Shown: positions 23,453 through 33,333, counted from the stretch's first letter. The stretch is DNA of 64,000 nt from JAWLDA01 sp041686855 (GCA_041686855.1 JAWLDA010000013.1:1-64000); one strand, 5' to 3'. Numbers and translations: made by a program. The notes: generated from the sequence alone by a model not told the origin.

Positions 23453-25954
23453 CTAAGAATCCCCGTCAGTCTCACTCTCTACTTCCGGCTCCGCCTCCGG
23501 TGCAAGACCAGCCTCGCTCTCTTCGTCCTTCCCGACTACTTGGGCCAGAGCGACCACGTAGTCGTTCTCCCCCAGCCGCATCAACTTAACTCCCTGCGTG
23601 CTACGGCCAAGTTGTGAGACGTCGCGGACACCGATGCGAATCATGATGCCCTCATGGCTGATCAACATGATCTCGTCCTCCTCCCGGCATACCTTCACAC
23701 CGGCAATCGGACCATTGCGATCGCTTACCTGCAACGTACGAATCCCTTTACCGCCGCGACCCGTAATGCGGTATTCTTCGAGTTTCGTCCGCTTGCCAAA
23801 GCCGTTCTCTGTAACGACGAGGAGGTCCCGATGCTGCGCGACCATGTCCATGCCGACGACCCAGTCGTTCTCGTCCAACTTAATCCCTCGCACCCCACGG
23901 GCGTTACGTCCCATCGAGCGCACGTCCGATTCGGGGAAGCGGATTGCCTGTCCCATTCGAGTGACCAACAGCATATCCTGTTTGCCGTCGGTGAGCTGCA
24001 CACCGACCACTTCGTCTCCTTCGTCGAGCGTCACGGCAATCAGTCCGGAGTACGGACTGTCGTACTCCGACAACACCGTCTTTTTGACGTTCCCGTTTCG
24101 GGTCGCGATAAAGAGGAAGTGTTCGTCGTCGTACTCCCGAATGGGAATCGCAGCCTGCACGAACTCACCCGGTTCGATCGGAATCAGATTGATGATAGCC
24201 GAGCCCCGTGCATTTCGCCCTGCCTCAGGGATCTCGTGTCCCTTCAACCGGTAGACGCGGCCTCGGTTAGTAAAAAAGGCGATGTAGGTGTGCGTCGACG
24301 TGATAAAGAGATGCTCCACAAAGTCGTCTGTCTTTGTGCTGAGTGCGGCAATGCCGCGGCCGCCGCGCTTTTGACTCCTATATGTTGTCAACGGCAGGCG
24401 CTTCACGTACCCCTGATGGGTGAGAGTGATCACGATATCCTCTTCGGCTAAGAGATCCTCGACGTTAAACTCGTCGTCCTGCGACGCGGTGATCTCGGTG
24501 CGCCTCGGATCGCCGAACTTCTCTCCCACCTCAGTCAGCTCTTCTTTGATCAATCCCAACAACTTACCCTCATCCTCAAGAATCTCTTTGAGTCGGGCAA
24601 TGGTTACGAGGAGCTCCTTATACTCATTCTCGATCTTCTCACGCTCGAGTCCCGTCAATCGCCGCAACTGCATATCCAGAATGGCGACAGATTGACGCTC
24701 CGACAATCCGAAGCGCGACATTAACTTGTTTTTGGCGTCTTGGTCGCTCTCGGCTCCACGAATGATGCGAATGATCTCGTCGATGTGATCGAGAGCGATG
24801 CGGTACCCTTCGAGGATATGTGCCCGGTCCTCGGCCCGCTTTAATTCAAACTTGGTCCGCCGAGTGACGACGTCTCGCTGGTGGGCGACGTACTCTTCCA
24901 AAATGTCTCGAAGGGTGAGCACCTTCGGCTCCCCGTTCACGAGCGCCAGCATGATGACGCCGAACGTCTCCTGTAACTGCGAGTGTTTAAAGAGTTGGTT
25001 GAGGACGACGTTGGGGTTTGCGTCCCGACGTAACTCGATGACGATGCGCATCCCTTGGCGATCGGACTCATCGCGCAGCGCGGTGATTCCGTCCACCTTC
25101 TTTTCATGGTGGAGCTGGGCGATCTTCTCAACGAGGTTGGCTTTGTTCACCATGTAGGGAATCTCTGTCACGACGATACGGTGCTTGCCGCCCTGCATCT
25201 GCTCAATCTTGGTTCGAGCGCGCATCCTGATGCGGCCGCGCCCGGTGCGGTACGCGTCCCGGATGCCCTCTCTACCCAAGATGAGTCCACCGGTGGGGAA
25301 GTCAGGACCTTTGATCGACTTCATCAAATCGTCCGAAGTAGCCTCAGGGTGATCGATGAGGTATGTTATCGCTTCGATCACTTCGTTGAGGTTATGCGGC
25401 GGGATGTTGGTCGACATGCCGACCGCAATCCCCGTCGCGCCGTTGACGAGTAAGTTTGGGAAGCGAGCCGGTAATACGACGGGTTGCTCAAGCGAATCGT
25501 CAAAGTTGGGTCCAAAGTCGACCGTATCTTTGTCGATGTCCCGCAAGAGCTCCAGGGCGAGGCGGGAGAGGCGCGCTTCCGTGTAACGCATCGCTGCCGG
25601 CGGATCGCCGTCAATGCTGCCGAAGTTTCCGTGTCCTTGGACAAGTGGGGACCGGTAGGAGAAGGGTTGTCCCATACGCACCATCGCGTCGTAGATGGCG
25701 GAGTCACCATGAGGATGGTACTTCGCCATCGTCTCGCCCACCACTCGAGCAGACTTCTTAAAAGGCCGATCCGGACGAAGGCCAATCTCAAGCATGGTGT
25801 AGAGAATGCGCCGCTGAACGGGCTTCAATCCGTCTCGAACGTCGGGTAGGGCGCGATCGACGATCACGTACATCGCAAAATTGAGGTAGGAGCGTCGCAT
25901 CTCCTCCTCTAACGCGATGGGTAACACCTTGCCCTCGTTAAACTCAGTTGCCAA
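23453..25954 (-). CDS. gyrA: DNA gyrase subunit A
   Basis: The breakage-reunion subunit of gyrase has 833 residues. AAMRYTEARLS contains the catalytic Tyr, and the quinolone-resistance region HPHGDSAIYDAMVRM keeps the sensitive-type Ser and Asp. The GyrA-box in the C-terminal wrapping domain reads QKRGGRG, which supports gyrase rather than topoisomerase IV. The tail is acidic and Glu-rich. It follows gyrB by ten bases in the origin-proximal operon. Confidence 0.98.
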   Translation of the reverse strand: MATEFNEGKVLPIALEEEMRRSYLNFAMYVIVDRALPDVRDGLKPVQRRILYTMLEIGLRPDRPFKKSARVVGETMAKYHPHGDSAIYDAMVRMGQPFSYRSPLVQGHGNFGSIDGDPPAAMRYTEARLSRLALELLRDIDKDTVDFGPNFDDSLEQPVVLPARFPNLLVNGATGIAVGMSTNIPPHNLNEVIEAITYLIDHPEATSDDLMKSIKGPDFPTGGLILGREGIRDAYRTGRGRIRMRARTKIEQMQGGKHRIVVTEIPYMVNKANLVEKIAQLHHEKKVDGITALRDESDRQGMRIVIELRRDANPNVVLNQLFKHSQLQETFGVIMLALVNGEPKVLTLRDILEEYVAHQRDVVTRRTKFELKRAEDRAHILEGYRIALDHIDEIIRIIRGAESDQDAKNKLMSRFGLSERQSVAILDMQLRRLTGLEREKIENEYKELLVTIARLKEILEDEGKLLGLIKEELTEVGEKFGDPRRTEITASQDDEFNVEDLLAEEDIVITLTHQGYVKRLPLTTYRSQKRGGRGIAALSTKTDDFVEHLFITSTHTYIAFFTNRGRVYRLKGHEIPEAGRNARGSAIINLIPIEPGEFVQAAIPIREYDDEHFLFIATRNGNVKKTVLSEYDSPYSGLIAVTLDEGDEVVGVQLTDGKQDMLLVTRMGQAIRFPESDVRSMGRNARGVRGIKLDENDWVVGMDMVAQHRDLLVVTENGFGKRTKLEEYRITGRGGKGIRTLQVSDRNGPIAGVKVCREEDEIMLISHEGIMIRIGVRDVSQLGRSTQGVKLMRLGENDYVVALAQVVGKDEESEAGLAPEAEPEVESETDGDS

Positions 25955-25964
25955 TGATGTTCAC

Positions 25965-27878
25965 CTACACTTCGAGGTTCTCGACGTACTTCGCATTCGA
26001 CTCGATAAAATCGCGTCTCGGCTCTACCTTGTCTCCCATGAGCATGCTAAAGATTTCGTCGGCTTTAACCAGATCGTCTGCGGTGACACGCAGAATGGTA
26101 CGGGTCTCCGGATTCATCGTCGTCTCCCACAACTGCTCGGCGTCCATCTCTCCCAGACCCTTGTACCGCTGCACTTCCACCCCTTGGCGCCCCAACTCTT
26201 CGAGCAGGTCATCAAGCTCAGCCTCGGTGTAACAGTAATGCTCCTGCTTTCCTTTTTTCACTTGGAAGAGCGGGGGTAATGCAATGTACACCTTACCGGC
26301 TTCAACCAGCTCTTTCATAAAGCGGTAGAAAAAGGTGAGAAGCAGCGTCCGGATGTGAGCTCCGTCAGAGTCAGCATCGGTCATCAAAATCACCTTGCCG
26401 TAACGGTTCTTTGACAGGTCGAACTCTTCACCGATGCCTGTGCCGAGGGCGGAAATCATCGCCCGAATCTCATTGTTGGAGAGAATCTTATCGAGCCGCG
26501 CCCGTTCCGTATTGAGAATCTTCCCTCGTAGCGGCATGATCGCTTGGAAGCGACGGTCTCTCCCTTGCTTGGCCGTTCCACCAGCCGAGTCGCCCTCAAC
26601 GAGGTACAACTCCGTTAACTCCGGTTCGCTCAGAGAGCAATCCGCAAGCTTTCCGGGGAGGGATGTGATCTCAAGCGCGTTCTTGCGCCGGGTCAACTCT
26701 CGCGCTTTGCGGGCGGCCTCTCGTGCCCGCGCCGCATGAATAGCTTTATCTAAAATTCGGCGGGCATCCGACGGATGCTCCTCCAGAAAAGTAGCCAGCC
26801 CTTCGTTTACTGAAGACTCGACGATACCGCGAATATCACTGTTGCCGAGTTTGGTCTTGGTCTGGCCTTCAAACTGAGGATCAACCAATCGCACGCTGAT
26901 AACAGCGGTGCACCCTTCACGTACGTCGTCGCCGGTGAGGCTCTCCTCATTTCCTTTGAGGAAATTGTTCTTGCGAGCGTAATCGTTGAGCGTGCGCGTC
27001 AGCGCGCTCCGGAACCCGCTAAGGTGTGTCCCGCCTTCGTGAGTGTTGATGTTGTTGGCAAATGAAAAGATCGTCTCCGCGTATCCTAAGTTGTACTGGA
27101 TCGCCACCTCGACGTGCGTTGTATCCACGTCTTTCTCAAAGTAAACCACGTTCTTGTGCAGCGGGTCTTTGAGCTTGTTGAGGTGCTCGACGAAGGAGAT
27201 AATCCCACCATCGTACTGGTAGACGCTCTCTTTCTCTGTGCGTTCGTCCCTAAAACGAATTTCAACGCCCTTGTTGAGGAAAGCCAACTCTCTGAGGCGC
27301 GACGTAATGGTGTCCGCGTTGAAATCCAGTGTCTCGAAAATTTCAGCATCAGGCATAAACGTTGTGATAGTGCCTGTCCCGTCGGTCTCCCCTACCTCTT
27401 TAACGTCATGATCCGGCACTCCTCGGGTGTAACGCTGTACGTAACGTTTGCCGTCACGGTGTACTTCCACCTCACACCATTCCGACAGCGCATTAACGAC
27501 GGAGACGCCTACACCATGTAGACCACCCGTCACTTTGTACCCGCCACCTTCGCCAAACTTGCCGCCAGCGTGCAGGACCGTCATCACCGTCTCAAGCGCA
27601 GAGCGCCCTGTCTTGGAGTGAATCGAGACCGGGATGCCGCGGCCGTTATCCTGCACGCGTACTGTCCCGTCCTTTTGAATGGCTACTTCAATCGAGTCGG
27701 CAAACCCGTTCTGCGCCTCGTCGATGCTGTTATCCACCACTTCTACAATCAGGTGGTGAAGACCCCGCGCATCGGTGCTGCCGATGTACATACCGGGGCG
27801 GCGCCGGACAGCCTCCAGGCCTTCAAGCACCTGGATTTGATCGGCCTCGTAAGCTCCGCCGTTTTTCTCTGTAACCAT
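25965..27878 (-). CDS. gyrB: DNA gyrase subunit B
   Basis: The ATPase subunit of gyrase has 637 residues. The GHKL ATP site shows EVVDNSIDEA, DNGRGIPV and GLHGVGVSVVNALS. The TOPRIM domain has EGDSAGGTAKQGRDR and MTDADSDGAHIRTL, and the C-terminus ends with the usual QRYKGLGEMDAEQLWETTM. The pair with gyrA drives negative supercoiling needed at oriC, located about 5 kb away. Confidence 0.98.
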   Translation of the reverse strand: MVTEKNGGAYEADQIQVLEGLEAVRRRPGMYIGSTDARGLHHLIVEVVDNSIDEAQNGFADSIEVAIQKDGTVRVQDNGRGIPVSIHSKTGRSALETVMTVLHAGGKFGEGGGYKVTGGLHGVGVSVVNALSEWCEVEVHRDGKRYVQRYTRGVPDHDVKEVGETDGTGTITTFMPDAEIFETLDFNADTITSRLRELAFLNKGVEIRFRDERTEKESVYQYDGGIISFVEHLNKLKDPLHKNVVYFEKDVDTTHVEVAIQYNLGYAETIFSFANNINTHEGGTHLSGFRSALTRTLNDYARKNNFLKGNEESLTGDDVREGCTAVISVRLVDPQFEGQTKTKLGNSDIRGIVESSVNEGLATFLEEHPSDARRILDKAIHAARAREAARKARELTRRKNALEITSLPGKLADCSLSEPELTELYLVEGDSAGGTAKQGRDRRFQAIMPLRGKILNTERARLDKILSNNEIRAMISALGTGIGEEFDLSKNRYGKVILMTDADSDGAHIRTLLLTFFYRFMKELVEAGKVYIALPPLFQVKKGKQEHYCYTEAELDDLLEELGRQGVEVQRYKGLGEMDAEQLWETTMNPETRTILRVTADDLVKADEIFSMLMGDKVEPRRDFIESNAKYVENLEV

Positions 27879-27998
27879 TCTCGACCTCCGTCCAAGCGAA
27901 TAAAAGCCGTGATGGTACCACCACGGTTAGTATCGTCAAAGAAAGATGGGGGGAATTCCTGTTTTCGCCATGCTACTCCTTTTTTATTGTACGTTCAT

Positions 27999-28271
27999 CT
28001 AGATTTCATTGTCAATCAGGCCTCCGGCCCATCCCCGCTCAGCCCTCTTTTTCAACGTGGCCGACGTCAAAGACGACGCGTACACTAACGTCTCCGTGAT
28101 CACGTAGGATGCGACTTCGTCCTCTCCGCTCACGTCGCGCACTTCACGCCGGCGCTTGGCCTGTTCAACAAAGGAGCGGGTTTCGGGCTCGCGCGCCATT
28201 GACGCGGCATCAATAATGGCGATAACACGGCTGAGTGGAATGGAGAACTCCGCACCCACGTAAAGAAACAC
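27999..28271 (-). CDS. remB: RemB/YaaB-like DUF370 protein
   Basis: The 90-residue protein matches the DUF370 family (RemB, formerly YaaB), encoded between recF and gyrB in many Bacilli: FLYVGAEFSIPLSRVIAIIDAAS near the start and VYASSLTSATLKKRAE near the end. Relatives influence biofilm matrix genes. The open frame extends upstream, but a GTG at 28271 preceded by AAAGGG matches the family N-terminus. The central insert and C-terminal extension are longer than in some relatives. Confidence 0.8.
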   Translation of the reverse strand: MFLYVGAEFSIPLSRVIAIIDAASMAREPETRSFVEQAKRRREVRDVSGEDEVASYVITETLVYASSLTSATLKKRAERGWAGGLIDNEI

Positions 28272-28299
28272 GCGCCATCCCTTTCGTTGAACACACGCT

Positions 28300-29433
28300 T
28301 TACGCTGGAGTGACTTCACCGGCGCTGATCGAGTAGACGGATGCATGAGACAAGACGTCATCGGTGAAGCTGCGCAGGTTGGTCGTCGTGATAAAAGTAT
28401 TGATGCGACCCGTCACTGTTCGCAGGAAGTGTGAGCGCCGGCTGTCATCGAGCTCGGACATCACATCATCGAGGAGTAGTATTGGGTATTCGTCGGCCAC
28501 TTCTTTCATGAATTCGATCTCGGCCAATTTACACGAGAGGACAGCGGTCCGTTGCTGCCCCTGTGAACCGTAGTAACGCAGATCAATCCCATCCACACAG
28601 AAGGCAATATCGTCACGTTGCGGGCCGGCCAGAGTCACACCACGCACCATCTCGTCCTTACGGACCGCTTTCAGACTCTTTTCAAACGCCGCCTCAACCT
28701 CTGAGAGCTCCTCCCACCAACTCTGAACGGGCTCCGAATCGGTTGAGAAGAAGGGGCGGTACATGAGGTCCAACGCCTCGCGCCCGGCACTGATCTCCTC
28801 TTGCATACGCCGACTCCACTCTGAGAGTCGCCGCAACGCTTGAGCCCGTTTTGCCACAATCCGCGAGCCGTCACTTATGAGTTGCTCATCCCACATTTCG
28901 AGCGAATCTGGGTGTGCTTGCCCCCCCTGGATGGCTTTGAGGAGGTTGTTGCGTTGGCGCAAGACCCGTTGATATCGAGCAAAGTGATGGCGGTACGCCG
29001 GGCTGATCTGCGCGATCTCCAAGTCGAGGAAGCGCCGCCGGATCGCCGGCGCCCCTTTGACCAACTGTAAATCATCGGGGGCAAAGACCACAACGTTGAC
29101 GTTTCCCAAGAGGTCGGTCAACCGTTTGATGGGTTGGCCGCTGATGCTGGTCTCTTTGCTCCCCTCACGGCGCAACTGGGATTGAATGCGCACTGTGCCC
29201 GTTTCACGTAGGACATCGGCACGCACAAGTGCGTTGTCTGATCCCCATGCGATCATGTCGGACTCTCGAGTCGTACGGTGCGAACGTCCCAGGGCAAGAA
29301 GGTAGATCGCCTCAAGCAGGTTAGTCTTCCCCTGTGCATTTTGACCGACAAAGATGTTGAGAGAGCGCGAAAACTCCAGCGCCACGTGCTGATAGTTGCG
29401 GAAGAACCGAAGCTCTACTCTTTCAACCCGCAC
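28300..29433 (-). CDS. recF: DNA replication and repair protein RecF
   Basis: The 377-residue SMC-like ATPase loads RecA at gaps. It has the Walker A motif FVGQNAQGKTNLLEAIYLLA, the signature region GPQRDDIAFCVDG, YGSQGQQRT, and the Walker B motif PILLLDDVMSELDDSRR. The GTG start overlaps the stop of the S4-domain gene by one base (TAGTG), so the genes are coupled. Gene order dnaN-yaaA-recF is the canonical Firmicutes arrangement. Confidence 0.97.
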   Translation of the reverse strand: MRVERVELRFFRNYQHVALEFSRSLNIFVGQNAQGKTNLLEAIYLLALGRSHRTTRESDMIAWGSDNALVRADVLRETGTVRIQSQLRREGSKETSISGQPIKRLTDLLGNVNVVVFAPDDLQLVKGAPAIRRRFLDLEIAQISPAYRHHFARYQRVLRQRNNLLKAIQGGQAHPDSLEMWDEQLISDGSRIVAKRAQALRRLSEWSRRMQEEISAGREALDLMYRPFFSTDSEPVQSWWEELSEVEAAFEKSLKAVRKDEMVRGVTLAGPQRDDIAFCVDGIDLRYYGSQGQQRTAVLSCKLAEIEFMKEVADEYPILLLDDVMSELDDSRRSHFLRTVTGRINTFITTTNLRSFTDDVLSHASVYSISAGEVTPA

Positions 29434-29684
29434 TAGACGGACTCTTGGTCGAGCCCTCTCACCTCATAACAACCCCGTCCGGCCAACCGGACGACGTCTC
29501 CCAAACGCAGGGTGCGTCCACGACGAATCTCAACCTCGCCGTTCACACGTACGGCCCCCTGCTGAATCAGGGATTTCCCTTCCCCACCGGTACTTACTGC
29601 CTGTGAGAGCTTAAGAAACTGCCCAAGATCAATCTCCGACCCTCGAATACACACTTTCTCCGGAGACTCACTCTTCACATTCAC
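29433..29684 (-). CDS. yaaA: S4-domain RNA-binding protein (YaaA/RlbA-like)
   Basis: The 83-residue protein has a single S4 RNA-binding domain: LGQFLKLSQAVSTGGEGKSLIQQGAVRVNGEVEIRRGRTLRLGDVVRL. Such proteins sit between dnaN and recF in Bacilli and have been linked to ribosome assembly. The first 20 residues are polar and extra. It is translationally coupled to recF and starts 3 bases after dnaN ends. Confidence 0.9.
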   Translation of the reverse strand: MNVKSESPEKVCIRGSEIDLGQFLKLSQAVSTGGEGKSLIQQGAVRVNGEVEIRRGRTLRLGDVVRLAGRGCYEVRGLDQESV

Positions 29685-29687
29685 GTT

Positions 29688-30800
29688 CTACCCCACCCTT
29701 ACCGGCATGACTATATACGTGAAAGCCTCGTCTTCTACGGAGCGCAAGCTGCCTTGCTTAAGTCCTTCACCAAGACCCATCTCCACATCTTCAGCATCCA
29801 TGGCGCGCAAGACGTCAAGGAGGTAGCGAGCTTGATACGCTGTCTCCCGGTCGCTTCCGTCCTGCACGACGTTGATCTCCTCAAAAGCTTGTCCAATCTC
29901 CGCTTCGTTCGTGGTAAGCGAGAGGAGACCCTCTTGCACTTTGATGCGCACGATCGGAGTGTTGCGCTTTGCAATCAACGAGACCCGTTCGAGCGCGTCA
30001 AGAAACTCCTGACGACCGACGCGCAGCTGTGTCGGCTTCTCCGAAGGAAAAACACGTCGGTAATCAGGGAATTGCCCCTCGATAACCCGCGAGATCACGC
30101 GCACACCTGCCAAACAAAATACAGCCTGATTGGGGGTGACGGTAAACTCGATCTCCGACTCGTCGTCCGGCTCCAATAGTCGCATTAACTCAGTTAGACT
30201 GCGAACCGGAACGATACCCGTCGTGGCACTCTTCGCCGGCTCAATCAATTTACCTTTGTAGTGACTTAATCGACTCGAGTCGGTGGCGACAAAACAGATG
30301 TCGTCCCCCTCCACCTCAACGAACACACCCGTAAGAAAAGGACGGGAGTCGTCCGCTGCCGCTGCGAAGGACGTGTGACGTATCATCTTGCGCATTTGCG
30401 CTTGGGAGATCCGCCACATAGACTCCTCGTCTACATCTGGGAGTGTCGGAAAGTCCTCCGGATCCATGGTGTGAACGGTGAAGCGAGAACGGCCCGATTC
30501 GATACGGGCTGTCTGGTTGTCCTCAGTGGTGTACACCACCTCGTCGCCCGCCAACTTGCGCGCGATCTGGCCGAGCACTTTCCCGCCGAGTACGGTCTCA
30601 CCTGTCTGTCTCACTCGGGCTGGAACGTAACATTCGATACTCATCTCGAGATCGGTCGCAACCAGTAGCAAGCGATCACTTTCGGCTCGGATGAGTATCC
30701 CTTCGAGGACAGGCATACTATCGCGGCTTGAGACTGCCCGTTCGACGGTTGCGATGCCGCGTGCGAGATCGCTACGTTGACATACAAACTCCACCGGCAT
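29688..30800 (-). CDS. dnaN: DNA polymerase III sliding clamp (beta)
   Basis: The 370-residue protein has the three-domain clamp: an N-terminal RGIATVERAVSSRDSMPVLEGILIRAE stretch, PEDFPTLPDVDEE in the middle, and the C-terminal TYIVMPVRVG, the usual MP-R ending. It follows the DnaA-trio unwinding region and has a separate promoter upstream. Confidence 0.97.
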   Translation of the reverse strand: MPVEFVCQRSDLARGIATVERAVSSRDSMPVLEGILIRAESDRLLLVATDLEMSIECYVPARVRQTGETVLGGKVLGQIARKLAGDEVVYTTEDNQTARIESGRSRFTVHTMDPEDFPTLPDVDEESMWRISQAQMRKMIRHTSFAAAADDSRPFLTGVFVEVEGDDICFVATDSSRLSHYKGKLIEPAKSATTGIVPVRSLTELMRLLEPDDESEIEFTVTPNQAVFCLAGVRVISRVIEGQFPDYRRVFPSEKPTQLRVGRQEFLDALERVSLIAKRNTPIVRIKVQEGLLSLTTNEAEIGQAFEEINVVQDGSDRETAYQARYLLDVLRAMDAEDVEMGLGEGLKQGSLRSVEDEAFTYIVMPVRVG

Positions 30801-30879
30801 AAGCTGCCTCCTAAATTCCGTTACCCTAAAAGTATAACCGATATCTCTACGATGGATGGATTTATTTAGAGTGATTTCG

Positions 30880-30916
30880 TAGCAGTAGTAGTAGGGGGTG
30901 TGCGTACTGTGGATAC
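30880..30916. other. DnaA-trio element with adjoining DnaA box (DNA unwinding region of oriC)
   Basis: On the plus strand TAGCAGTAGTAGTAG (30880-30894) is followed by a G-rich stretch and a DnaA box TGTGGATAC (30908-30916). Reading 3' to 5' from the box gives GAT GAT GAT GAC GAT, the DnaA-trio pattern known to guide single-strand loading of DnaA. AT-rich DNA lies next to it (30840-30880). The placement between dnaA and dnaN matches the unwinding site of Bacillus subtilis. Confidence 0.75.
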
Positions 30917-31018
30917 CTCCGTTTGAGACGCTTGCTGACTAGCTTTCGCGTGTTGACGAACCTGTCGATCACAGCGTCGTTGTATACACACATTCCCCAC
31001 TTGGAGTCTCTTGCCTTG

Positions 31019-31048
31019 ACTATACAAAATGGATGCACAATCGATCAA
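31019..31048 (-). promoter_or_regulatory. Candidate dnaN promoter
   Basis: TTGATC, an 18-base spacer, then TATAGT on the minus strand, between dnaA and dnaN. Transcription from it would run through the unwinding element. Confidence 0.5.
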
Positions 31049-31097
31049 CACGTTATGCCCGTGTAACTCCCAAGTTATGACGATCTCATGAACATAC

Positions 31098-31128
31098 CGC
31101 TCCACACTATGTCCACATCGCGTCCACA
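31098..31128. other. Three degenerate DnaA boxes at 11-bp spacing
   Basis: CGCTCCACA (31098), ATGTCCACA (31109) and GCGTCCACA (31120) recur with exactly 11-bp steps on the plus strand. Each keeps the TCCACA core of the DnaA box. They lie downstream of dnaA and about 190 bases from the DnaA-trio element. Confidence 0.55.
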
Positions 31129-31153
31129 GGGACGGACCCTAGTATGCCAAAAT

Positions 31154-31183
31154 AAAAAGGCGCCCGCAAACCTCTGGGCGCCT
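31154..31183 (-). terminator. Rho-independent terminator of dnaA
   Basis: On the minus strand AGGCGCCC and GGGCGCCT form an 8-bp stem followed by TTTTT, about 25 bases after the dnaA stop codon. Confidence 0.85.
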
Positions 31184-31207
31184 CATGATAGTTATGGGCC
31201 GCGTTCG

Positions 31208-32587
31208 TCAGCCGTTTTTGATCTTTTGGCTGATCTCTTTGACCGTTTGTGCGAGAACTGCGTTTTGCGCCGTCTCGTCGCGTATCTTTTCATAAGCGTG
31301 AATGACGGTGGAGTGGTCCCGTCCTCCAAACTCTTCACCTATTTTTGGCAGGGACGCGTCTGTCATCTCGCGCGCGAGAAACATGGCAATCTGTCGTGGG
31401 AACGTTACCGATCGGGTACGTTTCTTGGCCTTTAGATCGGTCACCTCGACCCCATAGTGCGCCGCGACCGCGCTTTGGATGGTTCCGATCGTGACAACTC
31501 TCGTCTTTCGGGCTGAAATAATATCCCTAAGGGCTTCTTCCGCAATTTGTGGCGTCACCGGCTTATTTTGGAGGGAAGCGTAGGCGATGACGCGAATCAG
31601 TGCGCCTTCGAGCTCCCGTATGTTGGATTGAATCTCACTGGCAATGTACAACAGCGTTTCGTTCGAGAGCGAGATTCCTTCGAGGTTCGCCTTTTTACTG
31701 AGGATAGCCATGCGCGTCTCAAGGTCGGGAACTTGAATATCGGTGGTTAAGCCCCACTCAAAACGGGAGCGCAACCGCTCTTCGAGTGTAGGTATCTCTT
31801 TGGGCGGTCGGTCGCTGGATATTACAATTTGCTTACCTGCTTCGTAGAGCGAGTTAAATGTGTGAAAGAATTCTTCTTGGGTCTGCTCCTTGCCGGCGAC
31901 AAATTGGATATCGTCGATCAGGAGTAGATCGACGTTGCGATATTTCCGGCGAAACTCAGCCATCGAACGTCGGCCCAGCGCGTTGATCAGATCGTTAGTG
32001 AACGTCTCGGAGGAGACGTACACTACATAAAGGCTTGAATGATGCTCGCGCACGTAATGGGCGATCGCCTGCATGAGATGGGTCTTCCCCAGCCCAACGC
32101 CTCCATAGAGAAAGAGGGGGTTGTACGCGCCCGCGGGATCTTCGGCGACTGCCAGTGAGGCTGCTTGGGCGAATCGATTGCTGGGTCCTACGACAAACGA
32201 ATCGAAGGTGTAGCGCTGATTGAGAGGAGCGCCGACCATGCGTTCGCGACCGTTTTCCACTGTAGGAGGGGTAGCTGGCATCGCTGCCGGTATAGCGCTC
32301 TCACTCGGTGCAGGCGCTTTCGGCACGGTGCCGTTTTGATGAGCTGCCATCAATTCGACCTGGTTAGCCGAGGGAATGGCGTCGAGGACGATCGTTTTGA
32401 CGTCCTCAAAATGTCGGGCTTCGACCCAGTCACGTGCCCACTCGGATGGAAACTGGACAGTCAATCTGCCGGATGCCAACGAGACAGGGCGCGCTCCTTC
32501 CATGAGCATGTCCAAATTGGGATTGTTGATCTCGTCCTTAGTCCTTTGGACCACCCGACTCCAAAGTTTTAACAAATCTTCGCTCAT
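31208..32587 (-). CDS. dnaA: Chromosomal replication initiator DnaA
   Basis: This 459-residue AAA+ initiator opens oriC. The N-terminal domain I ends near residue 90 and a short Ala/Pro-rich linker follows. The Walker A motif LFLYGGVGLGKTHLMQAIAHY, Walker B LLLIDDIQFVAGKEQTQEEFF, and domain IV helix-turn-helix GGRDHSTVIHAYEKIRDE are intact. It starts with ATG. DnaA boxes on both sides of the gene (32798-33095 and 30908-31128) indicate a bipartite origin. Confidence 0.98.
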   Translation of the reverse strand: MSEDLLKLWSRVVQRTKDEINNPNLDMLMEGARPVSLASGRLTVQFPSEWARDWVEARHFEDVKTIVLDAIPSANQVELMAAHQNGTVPKAPAPSESAIPAAMPATPPTVENGRERMVGAPLNQRYTFDSFVVGPSNRFAQAASLAVAEDPAGAYNPLFLYGGVGLGKTHLMQAIAHYVREHHSSLYVVYVSSETFTNDLINALGRRSMAEFRRKYRNVDLLLIDDIQFVAGKEQTQEEFFHTFNSLYEAGKQIVISSDRPPKEIPTLEERLRSRFEWGLTTDIQVPDLETRMAILSKKANLEGISLSNETLLYIASEIQSNIRELEGALIRVIAYASLQNKPVTPQIAEEALRDIISARKTRVVTIGTIQSAVAAHYGVEVTDLKAKKRTRSVTFPRQIAMFLAREMTDASLPKIGEEFGGRDHSTVIHAYEKIRDETAQNAVLAQTVKEISQKIKNG

Positions 32588-33270
32588 AACATTTGATCCA
32601 ACCTGCCGCCCTTGCAGGTCAGTTCCTCCTCATGCCAGGATGCTGCGGTCAAGGACGTCTGAAGAATGTTGGCCAGAAACGCCGATGAATCCTGCCGACT
32701 CTTCTCTTCACAATTGCCCGAGGTTTGACCCGATCGCGATTCAAGACCAAGTGTGTGTTCGGACCGAATCTTTGTACGTATTCACAGATTCCACAGGTTA
32801 TCCACAGGCCTTGACCAGGTAAAAGAGTTAGGAACTCGCAGTGTGTCGGGCTTTTTGAGACATTCGCTTGTCCACAATGATTGTTGACGAACAAAACCGC
32901 AGCTCAGGACGGCTTTTGTGCGAACAGCAATCCTTGTGAAAATTGACTCAAGAGTTTGGAGACTGCGGTCCATACTACCGTAGTGAGCCGCCTATTGCGG
33001 ACTCTGATCGCACCTTCTCATTGGTAGGGACGTGGAAAAGTGGTCTCAAAGTTTTCCTCAGAGTATCCACAGGGTTCTCCACAAGCTGTGGATGAAAAGT
33101 GCCCAAGAATCCCTTGAATGGAGGATTTTGGGCAGAGTTATTCTACCAGATGCATATGAGGGGTGCAATTGCATTTGGGTTGGCGCTCAAACGGTTTGTT
33201 GACTGACATAACCCACCAAAGGTTACACTGACAAATGGGTTGCCTGTGAGGCTGCGTGAAGGAAAATCCC
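32588..33270. other. oriC region upstream of dnaA, with DnaA boxes
   Basis: The gene-free gap between divergent dnaA and rpmH contains a perfect box TTATCCACA at 32798-32806, a near-consensus TTGTCCACA at 32868-32876, and a cluster GTATCCACA (33063-33071), TTCTCCACA (33075-33083) and, inverted, TGTGGATGA (33087-33095). Together with the trio element beyond dnaA this forms a bipartite origin. No tRNA, hairpin terminator or open frame with family resemblance was seen. Confidence 0.88.
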
Positions 33271-33300
33271 TTGACTGAGGAAAAATCGGTCGGCTATAAT
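33271..33300 (+). promoter_or_regulatory. Promoter of the rpmH-rnpA operon
   Basis: TTGACT, an 18-base spacer, then TATAAT, about 30 bases before the rpmH start. Confidence 0.75.
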
Positions 33301-33333
33301 CAAAATAGTGTCCTTACGGAGGTGTATAGGTTT

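Noticed and set aside
30866..31105. 79-codon frame between dnaN and dnaA
   Set aside because: It spans the DnaA-trio and DnaA boxes, has no good ribosome-binding site and encodes a Thr/Gln-rich sequence without family resemblance.
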